A stretch of DNA of 43,498 nt from an uncultured Spirochaetales bacterium (GTDB taxonomy: Bacteria; Spirochaetota; Spirochaetia; Sphaerochaetales; Sphaerochaetaceae): positions 1 to 43,498 of the forward strand of contig CALXOO010000018.1 of assembly GCA_944390045.1 (NCBI GenBank), given 5' to 3'. Position 1 is the first letter of the stretch; each line of letters starts with the position of its first letter. Both the position numbers and the translations under genes were made by a program. This document shows positions 24,563 to 31,242 of the stretch, piece by piece. The notes below the pieces were generated by a model. The model saw only the letters and a program-made list of their open reading frames with translations, was not told where the DNA came from and did not search any database.

Positions 24563-24592
24563 ATTATAGCACCCTGTGACTGTCTTTGACAG
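24563..24592 (-). promoter_or_regulatory. extended -10 promoter with overlapping palindrome
   Basis: On the minus strand TGCTATAAT ends at 24563, 7 nt before ATG 24555. A palindrome, CTGTC-TTT-GACAG (24580-24592), covers the -35 region, where no good -35 box is seen. The palindrome may be a repressor or activator site; it could also be the terminator stem of the TPR gene upstream. Confidence 0.5.
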
Positions 24593-24655
24593 GCCGTGCC
24601 ATACAGCTTCCCTTCTGGATGTGTGGAGAGCCTCAATTTCATTGACAAATGGGGC

Positions 24656-25723
24656 TCAGTCCTCCCCGTGCCTCTTCAGCCAGGCCTCGTCCTCGTCAGT
24701 CAGCTCGACATTTGGTTCCTTGTCGTCCAGCTCCTCTTCCTTTGCGGCTTCAATGGCCAGTGTCCTGGCCTGGCGGATCTCTTCCTGTGAGCCGAACTGC
24801 CAGCTGCCTGTATTGTCGATCGGGACAATGCCGTTGAAAAGGTCAATCTGCTTCCTGTCGTAGGAGGCGAGGGCGATCTCCCTCCTGGCCGGATTCCTGA
24901 GGTTGTCTATAAGCGTGCGGATGAAGTCCGGGCTGATGATTGTCACAGGCCTGAATACTACATCCTCCAGTGCCTTCTCCAGATATTCCACTGCCTTGTC
25001 AGCATCGTGGTAGTGGATCCAGATCTGGGCCATGTGGACATAGGGATCGGCGAAGGTGAAGGTTCCTGCCTTCTCGAACAGGCTGTCGAGCATGACATAG
25101 GCGTTCCTGTAATCCCTTTCCAGCATGTGGTAGACGATCTGCAGGTCAAGCAGGGCGGGGGATGTGACTGTCTTTTTACTGAACTCCTCCACAGTCTCCT
25201 TGAACTCTTTCACCTTCCCCAGTGCCAGGAGATAGGTGCACATGTTGATGTACAGGACATTGTCGCGGTACTTGGTCTGCATTACCTGTCTGCACAGATC
25301 AAGCGCGCTTTCATAATCCTTGTCGACATAGTATGCCAGAGACAGGGCGCACTTTGCCTGTCCTGTTATCTGCTCATCCCTCAGCGTCTTTCTCGCCAGC
25401 AGCTTCTCCAGCGCAGCCTTGCCGGAGGCCTTGTCGCCCTCCTGGATGAGAATCGTTGATACCAGTACAGTGTACTTCGGGCTGATGCCTGCCCTGAGTG
25501 TCTTGCGGTACAGCTCCATCGCCTCCGGATATCGGCTGATGTCCTTGGCCGAGTAAATGCGGTTGGCCCTGATGAAGTAGAAGTAGGCCCTTTTCGCGGC
25601 AAGAATGATGACTATGCACATGATGGCCAGCGTGAGCAGCTGGACTCCTGTGATGTTGAAAAGCACAAATGCCATGACGAAGATCATCAGCGCCAGGCAG
25701 ACCACTATCCTGTTTTTGTCCAT
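24656..25723 (-). CDS. membrane-anchored TPR-repeat protein
   Basis: 355 residues. Two N-terminal transmembrane helices (about 6-24 and 28-46) are followed by tetratricopeptide-like helical repeats from about 58 to 265 (for example YPEAMELYRKTLRAG, ALSLAYYVDKDYESALDL, ADKAVEYLEKALED). The last 40 residues are highly acidic. TPR domains bind other proteins; the partner is unknown. AAGGG lies five bases before ATG 25723. It is divergent from queH across 47 bp. Confidence 0.85.
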   Translation of the reverse strand: MDKNRIVVCLALMIFVMAFVLFNITGVQLLTLAIMCIVIILAAKRAYFYFIRANRIYSAKDISRYPEAMELYRKTLRAGISPKYTVLVSTILIQEGDKASGKAALEKLLARKTLRDEQITGQAKCALSLAYYVDKDYESALDLCRQVMQTKYRDNVLYINMCTYLLALGKVKEFKETVEEFSKKTVTSPALLDLQIVYHMLERDYRNAYVMLDSLFEKAGTFTFADPYVHMAQIWIHYHDADKAVEYLEKALEDVVFRPVTIISPDFIRTLIDNLRNPARREIALASYDRKQIDLFNGIVPIDNTGSWQFGSQEEIRQARTLAIEAAKEEELDDKEPNVELTDEDEAWLKRHGED

Positions 25724-25770
25724 AGTTACCCTTGGTGAAAAAAACTGATTGTTATGTTATTGTTTTTCGC

Positions 25771-26313
25771 ATGGAAAAGGAAGATGCGAGAATATTAGTC
25801 CACTGCTGCTGCGGACCATGCTCGACCTCAAGCGTGGAGCGGCTCCTCTCAGAGGGGCTCATTCCGGTACTGTTCTTTTCCAACAGCAACATCTATCCGG
25901 CAGCTGAGTTCGACAAGCGCTACGGCGGGCTGCTCACTGTCGCCGGCTTCTATGGGCTTGAGGTCATCAGGGAAGAGCAGGATCATGCTGCCTGGCTCAG
26001 GGCCGTGGCCGGACATGAGGCTGAGGCTGAGGGCGGAGGGCGCTGTTCTATCTGCTTCCGCTACAACCTGGAGAGAGCCTGCCTGAAGGCGCGGGAACTC
26101 GGAATTCCCCGCTTCTGCACGACACTGACTGTCTCCCGGTTCAAGAAAAGTGCCATGATATTCTCTGCCGCCAGCGGCCTTGAGGGCTTTCAGGAGTGGG
26201 ACTTCAAGAAGAAGGACGGTTTCAACCGTTCCATACAGCTGTCAAAGGAACTTGAGCTGTACCGGCAGGACTACTGCGGCTGCGAATTCTCAATGAGGGG
26301 GAGGGGAAAGTGA
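25771..26313 (+). CDS. queH: epoxyqueuosine reductase QueH
   Basis: 180 residues. The N-terminal HCCCGPCS motif (residues 9-16), a CSICF pair at about 90-93 and a terminal YCGC are the DUF208/QueH cysteine sets that hold a metal site and an iron-sulfur cluster. QueH reduces epoxyqueuosine to queuosine in tRNA and replaces QueG. The frame extends to 25732, but family members start near ATG 25771. There is no ribosome site; TGTTATGTT (25750-25758) resembles an extended -10 twelve bases upstream, so the leader would be very short. It overlaps the cardiolipin synthase gene by 4 nt. Confidence 0.93.
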   Translation: MEKEDARILVHCCCGPCSTSSVERLLSEGLIPVLFFSNSNIYPAAEFDKRYGGLLTVAGFYGLEVIREEQDHAAWLRAVAGHEAEAEGGGRCSICFRYNLERACLKARELGIPRFCTTLTVSRFKKSAMIFSAASGLEGFQEWDFKKKDGFNRSIQLSKELELYRQDYCGCEFSMRGRGK

Positions 26314-27818
26314 GAAAGCTGATCAGGCTCCTGTCCTCGCGTCTCTTCTGGTTCGTGCTCGCCATGGCCATCCAGTTCATGCTTCTTGTGGTCGGGGTCT
26401 TCTATCTCTCGAACAACACCTATGTGCTGCTGTTCTTCCTCGCGGCCTCCCTCTTTACGGCGCTTTTCGTCGTGACACGGGATGAGAGTCCGGATTACAA
26501 ACTGGCCTGGATGCTGATAATACTGGTCTTTCCTCTGGCAGGCGGTGTGCTGTACCTCATCTTCGGGAACAAGAAGATAGGGCGCAAGGCCGTCAGGAAG
26601 ATCATACTCACCCGTGATATCTCCCGCTACAAGGACGGCTATGTGATCGACCACGAGGGTCTTGAAGAGCCGGAGAGCCACCAGATGAGCTACATCCACT
26701 CCATCACGGGCTATGCTCCCTGGGCTGACTCAGATGCAAAATACTATGCTTTCGGAGACGACTTCCTTGACGACCTCGTAGTGGAGATCCGCAAGGCGAG
26801 AAAGTTCATCTTCATCGAGTACTTCATCATAGGGCAGGGACGTGTCTGGGACACGGTCCTCGCGGAACTGGGCAGGAAGCTCAGTGAAGGTGTGGACATC
26901 AGGATACTCTACGATGATATGGGTTCAATCAACGCGGTGCCGATCAACTTCGCCCAGAAGCTGAGGGACCAGGGCTTCAAGGCCTATCCCTTCAATCCGG
27001 TCGCCATGCACATGAATCCGCGCCTGAACTACCGTGACCACCGCAAGATCTTCAACATCGACGGCAATGTCTGCTTCACCGGAGGCCTGAATCTCGCTGA
27101 CGAATATGTCAATGACATTGTCCGCTTCGGTTACTGGAAGGACAACGCCGTGAAGATAGAGGGCAGCGCAGTGTGGAACTTCACACTGATGTTCCTCTCC
27201 GTCTGGAGCCAGATCAGCAGGACGAGTGAGGATGTGGAGCTCTTCAGGCCGACTGTGATCAGACCCTGGGACGGTTATATCCAGCCCTTTGCGGACAGCC
27301 CCTTCGATGAAATCGCCGTGGCAAGGAATGTCTACATTCAGGCGATCAACAATGCCAGAAAGTATGTATGGATAGTCACCCCCTATCTGATCCTGGACAG
27401 TGAGATGACGACAGCCCTCTCAATCGCCGCCGGGAGCGGGGTGGATGTGCGCATCGTCTGCCCGTACTATGCTGACAAGAAGACGGTCCATGAAGTGACG
27501 CGGTCCGCATACCGTAAGCTGGTCGCAAGCGGAATCCGGATCTATGAGTACCTGCCGGGCTTCATCCATTCCAAGACCCTTGTCGCGGATGACAGAGTGG
27601 CTCTCGTGGGAACGGCCAACATGGATTTCAGGAGTTTCTATCTCCACTTCGAGCTCTCCGTGCTGTTCACCGGAGGACATATTGTGGAGGATGTGAAGAA
27701 AGATACGCTGTATGCCATGGAGCGCAGCGCAGAACAGACAGAGGAGGAGCTTGGCAAGGTCTCCCTGGTCAGACGGCTGGTCAGGACCTTCTTCGGCTTC
27801 TTCGCACCGGCCCTGTGA
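26310..27818 (+). CDS. cls: cardiolipin synthase
   Basis: 502 residues. Two N-terminal transmembrane helices (about 11-30 and 35-55) and two phospholipase D motifs: HRKIFNID (about 242-249) and HSKTLVADD (about 420-428). This is the bacterial ClsA architecture, an inner-membrane enzyme that joins two phosphatidylglycerols into cardiolipin. The start is GTG 26310, whose G-rich upstream region is a good ribosome site, and it overlaps the queH stop by 4 nt. The downstream regulator gene follows after 10 bp. Confidence 0.95.
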   Translation: MRKLIRLLSSRLFWFVLAMAIQFMLLVVGVFYLSNNTYVLLFFLAASLFTALFVVTRDESPDYKLAWMLIILVFPLAGGVLYLIFGNKKIGRKAVRKIILTRDISRYKDGYVIDHEGLEEPESHQMSYIHSITGYAPWADSDAKYYAFGDDFLDDLVVEIRKARKFIFIEYFIIGQGRVWDTVLAELGRKLSEGVDIRILYDDMGSINAVPINFAQKLRDQGFKAYPFNPVAMHMNPRLNYRDHRKIFNIDGNVCFTGGLNLADEYVNDIVRFGYWKDNAVKIEGSAVWNFTLMFLSVWSQISRTSEDVELFRPTVIRPWDGYIQPFADSPFDEIAVARNVYIQAINNARKYVWIVTPYLILDSEMTTALSIAAGSGVDVRIVCPYYADKKTVHEVTRSAYRKLVASGIRIYEYLPGFIHSKTLVADDRVALVGTANMDFRSFYLHFELSVLFTGGHIVEDVKKDTLYAMERSAEQTEEELGKVSLVRRLVRTFFGFFAPAL

Positions 27819-27828
27819 GGAGGATTAG

Positions 27829-28149
27829 ATGAGTGCCAGAAAGACTGAACCGGAAATTGACCTGACTGAGTCCTACAATGACCTGCTTGATGTGTTTGCC
27901 AGAGTGGAGAGCCGCCAGGACATGAAGGCCCTCTTTGAGGATATGTTCACTGATGCCGAGATCAAGGACTTCACGATCCGCTGGAAACTGATGAACGATC
28001 TTTATCAGCATGTGAGTCAGAGGGCGATCGCCAGTGAGCTCAGGATCAGCCTCTGCCGGATCACGCGCGGCAGCCGCATGCTGAAGAAAAAGGACGGCTA
28101 TGTGAGAAAGCTCCTGGGTGAGCGCTACAGCGATCATTATCAGATTTGA
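27829..28149 (+). CDS. TrpR/YerC-type transcriptional regulator
   Basis: 106 residues, all helical. The helix-turn-helix, VSQRAIASELRISLCRITRGS (shown as two overlapping pieces: VSQRAIASEL and CRITRGSRML), aligns with the TrpR DNA-binding region. Length and RW-K-L-M-N-DLY before the turn fit the TrpR/YerC/YecD family. Tryptophan binding is not certain, as YerC-type members do not all bind it. GAGGAGGATT lies directly before ATG 27829, and it follows cls by 10 bp. A tryptophan link with trpS at the far end of the window is possible but I see no clear operator there. Confidence 0.88.
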   Translation: MSARKTEPEIDLTESYNDLLDVFARVESRQDMKALFEDMFTDAEIKDFTIRWKLMNDLYQHVSQRAIASELRISLCRITRGSRMLKKKDGYVRKLLGERYSDHYQI

Positions 28150-28150
28150 C

Positions 28151-28179
28151 TTGCTTATAAGGTGGAATGAGGTTATACT
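28151..28179 (+). promoter_or_regulatory. rubredoxin promoter
   Basis: TTGCTT (28151-28156) and TATACT (28174-28179) are 17 nt apart, just past the stop of the TrpR-like gene. Transcription near 28186 would give a leader of about 29 nt holding AAGGAGG. Confidence 0.55.
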
Positions 28180-28214
28180 ATTAGCAATAATTCCTGATAA
28201 GGAGGACGACACAA

Positions 28215-28331
28215 ATGAAATTCAGATGTGTGCTTTGCGGATTTGAATATGAGGGAGACAGCCTCCCTGAAGATTATGTCTGCCCGGTTTGCGGTGCAGG
28301 TCCCGAGGACTTCGAGGTAGTTGAAGAGTAA
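28215..28331 (+). CDS. short rubredoxin
   Basis: 38 residues, ending at TAA 28329-28331. It has two CxxC knuckles, CVLC at 5-8 and CPVC at 23-26, which bind one iron in rubredoxins, followed by the usual GAGPEDFE end. Normal rubredoxins have about 52 residues; the loop between the knuckles is shortened here, as in the rubredoxin domains of rubrerythrins. AAGGAGG about eight bases before ATG 28215 and its own promoter support the gene. It carries electrons in the cytoplasm, perhaps from the FAD oxidoreductase at 3658. Confidence 0.9.
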   Translation: MKFRCVLCGFEYEGDSLPEDYVCPVCGAGPEDFEVVEE

Positions 28332-28453
28332 AGGACAGAATTGCAAGAGAGAAGATGGGGCTGCTGCATGAGTTGAATGCACAGCTCCTTTCTCATATCA
28401 GGGCGGGTCTGAGTTCAGTCTCAGTAAAGGGTACTGGTCGAAAAATCTGCTCT

Positions 28454-28576
28454 GCATCCGGAATGTGCTTTCCCGTACAGACGTGTCCCTCCCACAGAAT
28501 GTGGCTTGTTGCAATTCGTTCACCCGGCCATATCTTCCGGTGCCATGAAGCACTGAAACCTCAAAAGCATGAAATG
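28454..28576 (+). repeat. direct repeat copy A, upstream of the toxin-antitoxin genes
   Basis: Imperfectly repeated at 29462-29591, about 1 kb downstream and in the same orientation. Shared blocks include GCATCCGGAAT, ACAGACGTGT, CTCCCACAG and TGAAGCACTGAAACCTCAAAA. The ends of the repeat (GCATCCGGAA and TTCCGG-TGC) pair as an inverted repeat with one bulge. On the minus strand an open frame reads RKIWPGERIATSHILWEGHV and on through CTGKHIPDA; copy B has nearly the same peptide. The rest of 28332-28699 holds only the antitoxin promoter. Confidence 0.7.
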
Positions 28577-28651
28577 CTGGAGCCGGGCAAGAGGTACGGG
28601 TGCACTCTTCCTCTTTCTGACATCATGAGCTGGCCTCCGGGTCAGTTTTTT

Positions 28652-28679
28652 TTGATTTTTATTTAACCTGCAGTATATT
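28652..28679 (+). promoter_or_regulatory. antitoxin-toxin promoter
   Basis: TTGATT (28652-28657) and TATATT (28674-28679) with 16-nt spacing. GGAGG follows, seven bases before ATG 28700. The stretch is AT-rich, unlike its surroundings. Confidence 0.55.
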
Positions 28680-28699
28680 TTCTATATGGAGGCCATAAA

Positions 28700-28981
28700 A
28701 TGTCTCAGTCTACATACAGCATTCGCATGGACAGCGATCTCAAGAAGGATTTCGATTCCATCTGCGAGGATTTCGAGATGTCATCAACTACAGCAATTAA
28801 TGTCTTTGCAAAGGCCGTTGTCAGGGAGCGCCGCATACCATTTGAAATCAGATCTGAAAACAAGGGAATGACTGCTTTCAATGCTCTGCGTCAATCAGCA
28901 AAGAAAAACAGAGTGCAGGATATGAGTATGAAAGAGATTGATGAGGAGATCCGTCAGGCAAGAGAAGGGATCGGGGAATGA
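28700..28981 (+). CDS. RelB/DinJ-family antitoxin
   Basis: 93 residues. The N-terminus STYSIRMDSDLKKDFDSICE and the MSSTTAINVFAKAVVRE helix are the ribbon-helix-helix domain of RelB/DinJ antitoxins; PFEI marks its end. The C-terminal part would bind and neutralise the toxin. These antitoxins usually pair with YafQ/RelE-type mRNA interferases, but the gene that follows is a PIN-domain ribonuclease. GGAGG is seven bases before the ATG. Its stop overlaps the toxin start (ATGA). Confidence 0.88.
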   Translation: MSQSTYSIRMDSDLKKDFDSICEDFEMSSTTAINVFAKAVVRERRIPFEIRSENKGMTAFNALRQSAKKNRVQDMSMKEIDEEIRQAREGIGE

Positions 28982-29387
28982 ATAGGAAAGTCATAATCGA
29001 TACCAATGTCCTTGTCTCGCCCTTCTTTCAAGCCATGAGGATTCTGCAACAGTCAGGTTGCTCATGATGCTTCTTGATGGCCGTATCATCCCGGTCATCA
29101 CAGATGGGATCTTCAACGAGTATGGAGAAGTTCTCAGAAGAAAGAAGTTCAGATCCCCAGAGGAAAGCGTATCCGTGCTCCTCGATGAGATCAGGAAAAA
29201 GTCCCGAATGATCAAGCCTGCACTCTCTGATGTGGAACTGCCCGATGAAAAGGACCGTCCGTTTCTGGATGCCCTGCTGACTGAAGATGAGACGATTCTC
29301 ATTACAGGAAATCTGAAGCATTTCCCCAGGCATGAACGGATCATGACAGCAAGAGACTTCCTCGCCCTGTATGATCTGCAAAAATGA
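28978..29387 (+). pseudogene. PIN-domain toxin (COG1569-type), frameshifted
   Basis: The frame opens at ATG 28978, overlapping the antitoxin stop, and reads MNRKVIIDTNVLVS, the PIN strand with its first catalytic Asp. It then shifts: as written it ends at a TGA at 29065-29067. One extra base near 29019-29022 would restore VSALLSSHEDSATVRLL and join the rest of the protein (DGIFNEY, LPDEKDRPFLDALL, ITGNLKHF, MTARDFL), which ends at 29387. The restored protein would have about 136 residues, normal for PIN toxins. This is either an inactivated toxin or a one-base sequence error. A downstream ATG at 29058 lacks the first catalytic Asp. Confidence 0.8.
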
Positions 29388-29461
29388 TGATTCCATAAGG
29401 AAATCAGGACAGTCTGATTCATTGTCATCGCCGTTCAGTTTCTGGCTGAAGAAGCCGCACA

Positions 29462-29591
29462 GCATCCGGAATATGCTTTCCCGCACAGACGTGTTCCTCC
29501 CACAGGACGTGGCATGCGACAATTCTTTCGCCTGCCCAGATCTTCCGGTGCCTGAAGCACTGAAACCTCAAAAACGTGTGGATCTGAAATG
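29462..29591 (+). repeat. direct repeat copy B, downstream of the toxin-antitoxin genes
   Basis: Second copy of the repeat at 28454-28576. Its antisense frame reads RKIWAGERIVACHVLWEEHV and on through CAGKHIPDA, then ends QPETERR-stop. Differences from copy A are mostly silent or conservative (I/V, T/A, S/C), which suggests former or present coding. The remainder of 29388-29765 contains nothing else I recognise apart from the promoter at 29729. Confidence 0.7.
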
Positions 29592-29728
29592 AGACAGAAG
29601 TTTGCTGAAGATTTATGAGGCAGGGCTGCTTTGAGGAGACAAGCAAGAGCGCATTGCCTGCTGCCCTCTCTGATCTTTCTGCCAACAGCTTGTCAGGTGA
29701 CACTTTTTCAGGATACATGCAGTTCAGC

Positions 29729-29757
29729 TTGTGGTTTGTGAGGACAGGTGCGATAAT
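29729..29757 (+). promoter_or_regulatory. promoter of the GNAT gene
   Basis: TTGTGG (29729-29734), then 17 nt, then GATAAT (29752-29757) preceded by TG at 29749-29750. The -10 ends 8 nt before ATG 29766 and there is no ribosome site, so the message should be leaderless. Confidence 0.5.
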
Positions 29758-29765
29758 CCTGCGCC

Positions 29766-30323
29766 ATGAAGTACGAACCAACTGAAATCCGGCTGAAGGA
29801 TGGACGCCTGGTCATACTGCGCAGTGCCGTGCCTGAGGATGCCGCGCAGCTGCTTTCCTTTCTCAGGGAAGCATATGGCTCCACAGACTACCTCGCAAGC
29901 TATCCCGAGGAGATTGAGTACACTGTGGAGTCTGAAGCCGCCTATATCAGTAATGTGGCAGCACAGCCGGGAGAACTCTGCCTGGCTGCCTTTCATGAGG
30001 GGGTACTCATCGGGAACACAAGCCTGTCATGTGTGAGGAACCGCATCAAGCTGCGCCACCGTGCGGAGCTTGCCATTGCCATACTCCCGGCCTTCAGGGG
30101 ACAGGGCCTTGGCCGCAGACTGATGGAAGCCGCAATTGCACAGGCAAAGGAGCATGGCTATCTCCAGGTGGAACTTGAAGTCGTGAGCGGCAACCTGCCT
30201 GCCAGGAAGCTATACGAGAGCATGGGCTTCAGGAGGCAGGGAGTGCATGAGCGCGGCTTCTGCCTGAAGGATGGCACTTTTCTCGACCTTGACGACATGG
30301 TCCTGATGCTGGATGAGTCCTGA
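29766..30323 (+). CDS. GNAT-family N-acetyltransferase
   Basis: 185 residues. The acetyl-CoA-binding motif FRGQGLGRRLMEAA (about 117-130) and the later NLPARKLYESMGF block are standard GNAT motifs A and B. Such enzymes move an acetyl group from acetyl-CoA to an amine; the acceptor is unknown, and a RimJ/RimL or small-molecule target are both possible. No ribosome site precedes the ATG. It starts 174 bp after repeat copy B. Confidence 0.88.
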   Translation: MKYEPTEIRLKDGRLVILRSAVPEDAAQLLSFLREAYGSTDYLASYPEEIEYTVESEAAYISNVAAQPGELCLAAFHEGVLIGNTSLSCVRNRIKLRHRAELAIAILPAFRGQGLGRRLMEAAIAQAKEHGYLQVELEVVSGNLPARKLYESMGFRRQGVHERGFCLKDGTFLDLDDMVLMLDES

Positions 30324-30383
30324 TCCCGGGCAGACGGCTCTGCAGTGTACATCGTCAGCCTGCTCTGGTAAGCTGGAGGCGTG

Positions 30384-31097
30384 ATGGAATTTGGAGCTTT
30401 TCTTGACGAGATAGGCCTTGATCCGCTCTCGGCCAGGGCCGTCCTCTCCTGGAATGAAGAGGCAGAGGCGGACGAATGCCTGGGCAACCTAGTCAGCATA
30501 TGCCGGCAGGCCTGGAGCCGTACATGGCGGCTTTACGAGGAGAAGGGCATCAGCCGGGAGGTCTTCATCAACACCTTCCGGGATATCGCAAGATGGGAGG
30601 AGAACTACAGGGAGAGAACCGGCAGGCCGGGCCTGTCCAACACCCGCTGGCTCGGGAACCATCTCTCACTCCGCCTCTTTGCTGTCGGCGCTCTCCAGTA
30701 CCAGATTCCGGATGAGGATTGCAAAGTTTTCACGCTGTATCTCCACATCCCGAAACATGCGGATATCTCACAGCCAAGTGTGGATGAGTCCTTCAGCAGG
30801 GCGCTTGCCTTTTTCAAAGTGGATGAGATGAGGCTGGTGTGCTCGTCCTGGCTACTTTCTGACGAGCTGTCCTCCCTGCTGCCCCCGCCCTCCCGCATCA
30901 GGAGCTTTTCTGCCCGCTTCACACATGTCGCAGACAACTATGAGCGCCGCCAGGCGGAGGAGAGGATATTCGGCGCACTCAGGGACAATCCTGCGGATTA
31001 CCCTGTCACCAGCAGTCTGGCCCGCAGCGCCCGTGACTACCTTGTCTCGGGCGGAAGGCTGCCTGTCACTACCGGATACCTTACCATCAGGCGCTGA
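30384..31097 (+). CDS. acyltransferase-like protein (GNAT-C/DUF5596 type)
   Basis: 237 residues. Its pattern, an N-terminal helical part with ARWEENYRERTGRPGLSN-type sequence, a central LYLHIPKHADIS strand, and a C-terminal ARSARDYLVSGGRLP near the end, matches a gut-bacterial family annotated as acyltransferase-domain proteins. The reaction is not known. GGAGG at 30375-30379 is well placed for ATG 30384, better than for the GTG just before it. It follows the GNAT gene by 60 bp and may be co-transcribed. Confidence 0.7.
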   Translation: MEFGAFLDEIGLDPLSARAVLSWNEEAEADECLGNLVSICRQAWSRTWRLYEEKGISREVFINTFRDIARWEENYRERTGRPGLSNTRWLGNHLSLRLFAVGALQYQIPDEDCKVFTLYLHIPKHADISQPSVDESFSRALAFFKVDEMRLVCSSWLLSDELSSLLPPPSRIRSFSARFTHVADNYERRQAEERIFGALRDNPADYPVTSSLARSARDYLVSGGRLPVTTGYLTIRR

Positions 31098-31163
31098 CTG
31101 AAAGCGACAGGGCCTCATCCCGGACATAAGTGAGAAATTCTTGATCCGAAGGCTGTTCAAACC

Positions 31164-31192
31164 TTGTTGTCACCATAACACAGAGCTATAAT
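31164..31192 (+). promoter_or_regulatory. promoter of the c-di-GMP gene
   Basis: TTGTTG (31164-31169), 17 nt, then a perfect TATAAT (31187-31192). Transcription near 31199 would begin exactly at a hairpin. Confidence 0.6.
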
Positions 31193-31198
31193 TTACAC

Positions 31199-31232
31199 TA
31201 ATGGGTTATACCGTTGCCATGCGGTCCCATTA
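31199..31232 (+). other. 5'-UTR stem-loop ahead of the c-di-GMP gene
   Basis: TAATGGG (31199-31205) and CCCATTA (31226-31232) are perfect 7-bp arms, with an inner CCG/CGG pairing. The stem starts at the predicted first transcribed base and ends just before the G-rich ribosome site (AGGGGATTAGG) of ATG 31243. It may stabilise the mRNA or modulate translation; at 34 nt it is too short for a known c-di-GMP riboswitch. Confidence 0.5.
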
Positions 31233-31242
31233 GGGGATTAGG

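Noticed and set aside
28441..28580. Integron attC site in the repeat beside the toxin-antitoxin genes
   Set aside because: No GTTRRRY/RYYYAAC core pair is present, and no integrase gene is in the window.
31193..31242. c-di-GMP riboswitch before the GGDEF/EAL gene
   Set aside because: The leader is about 44 nt and holds one simple stem-loop, too short for class I or II aptamers.
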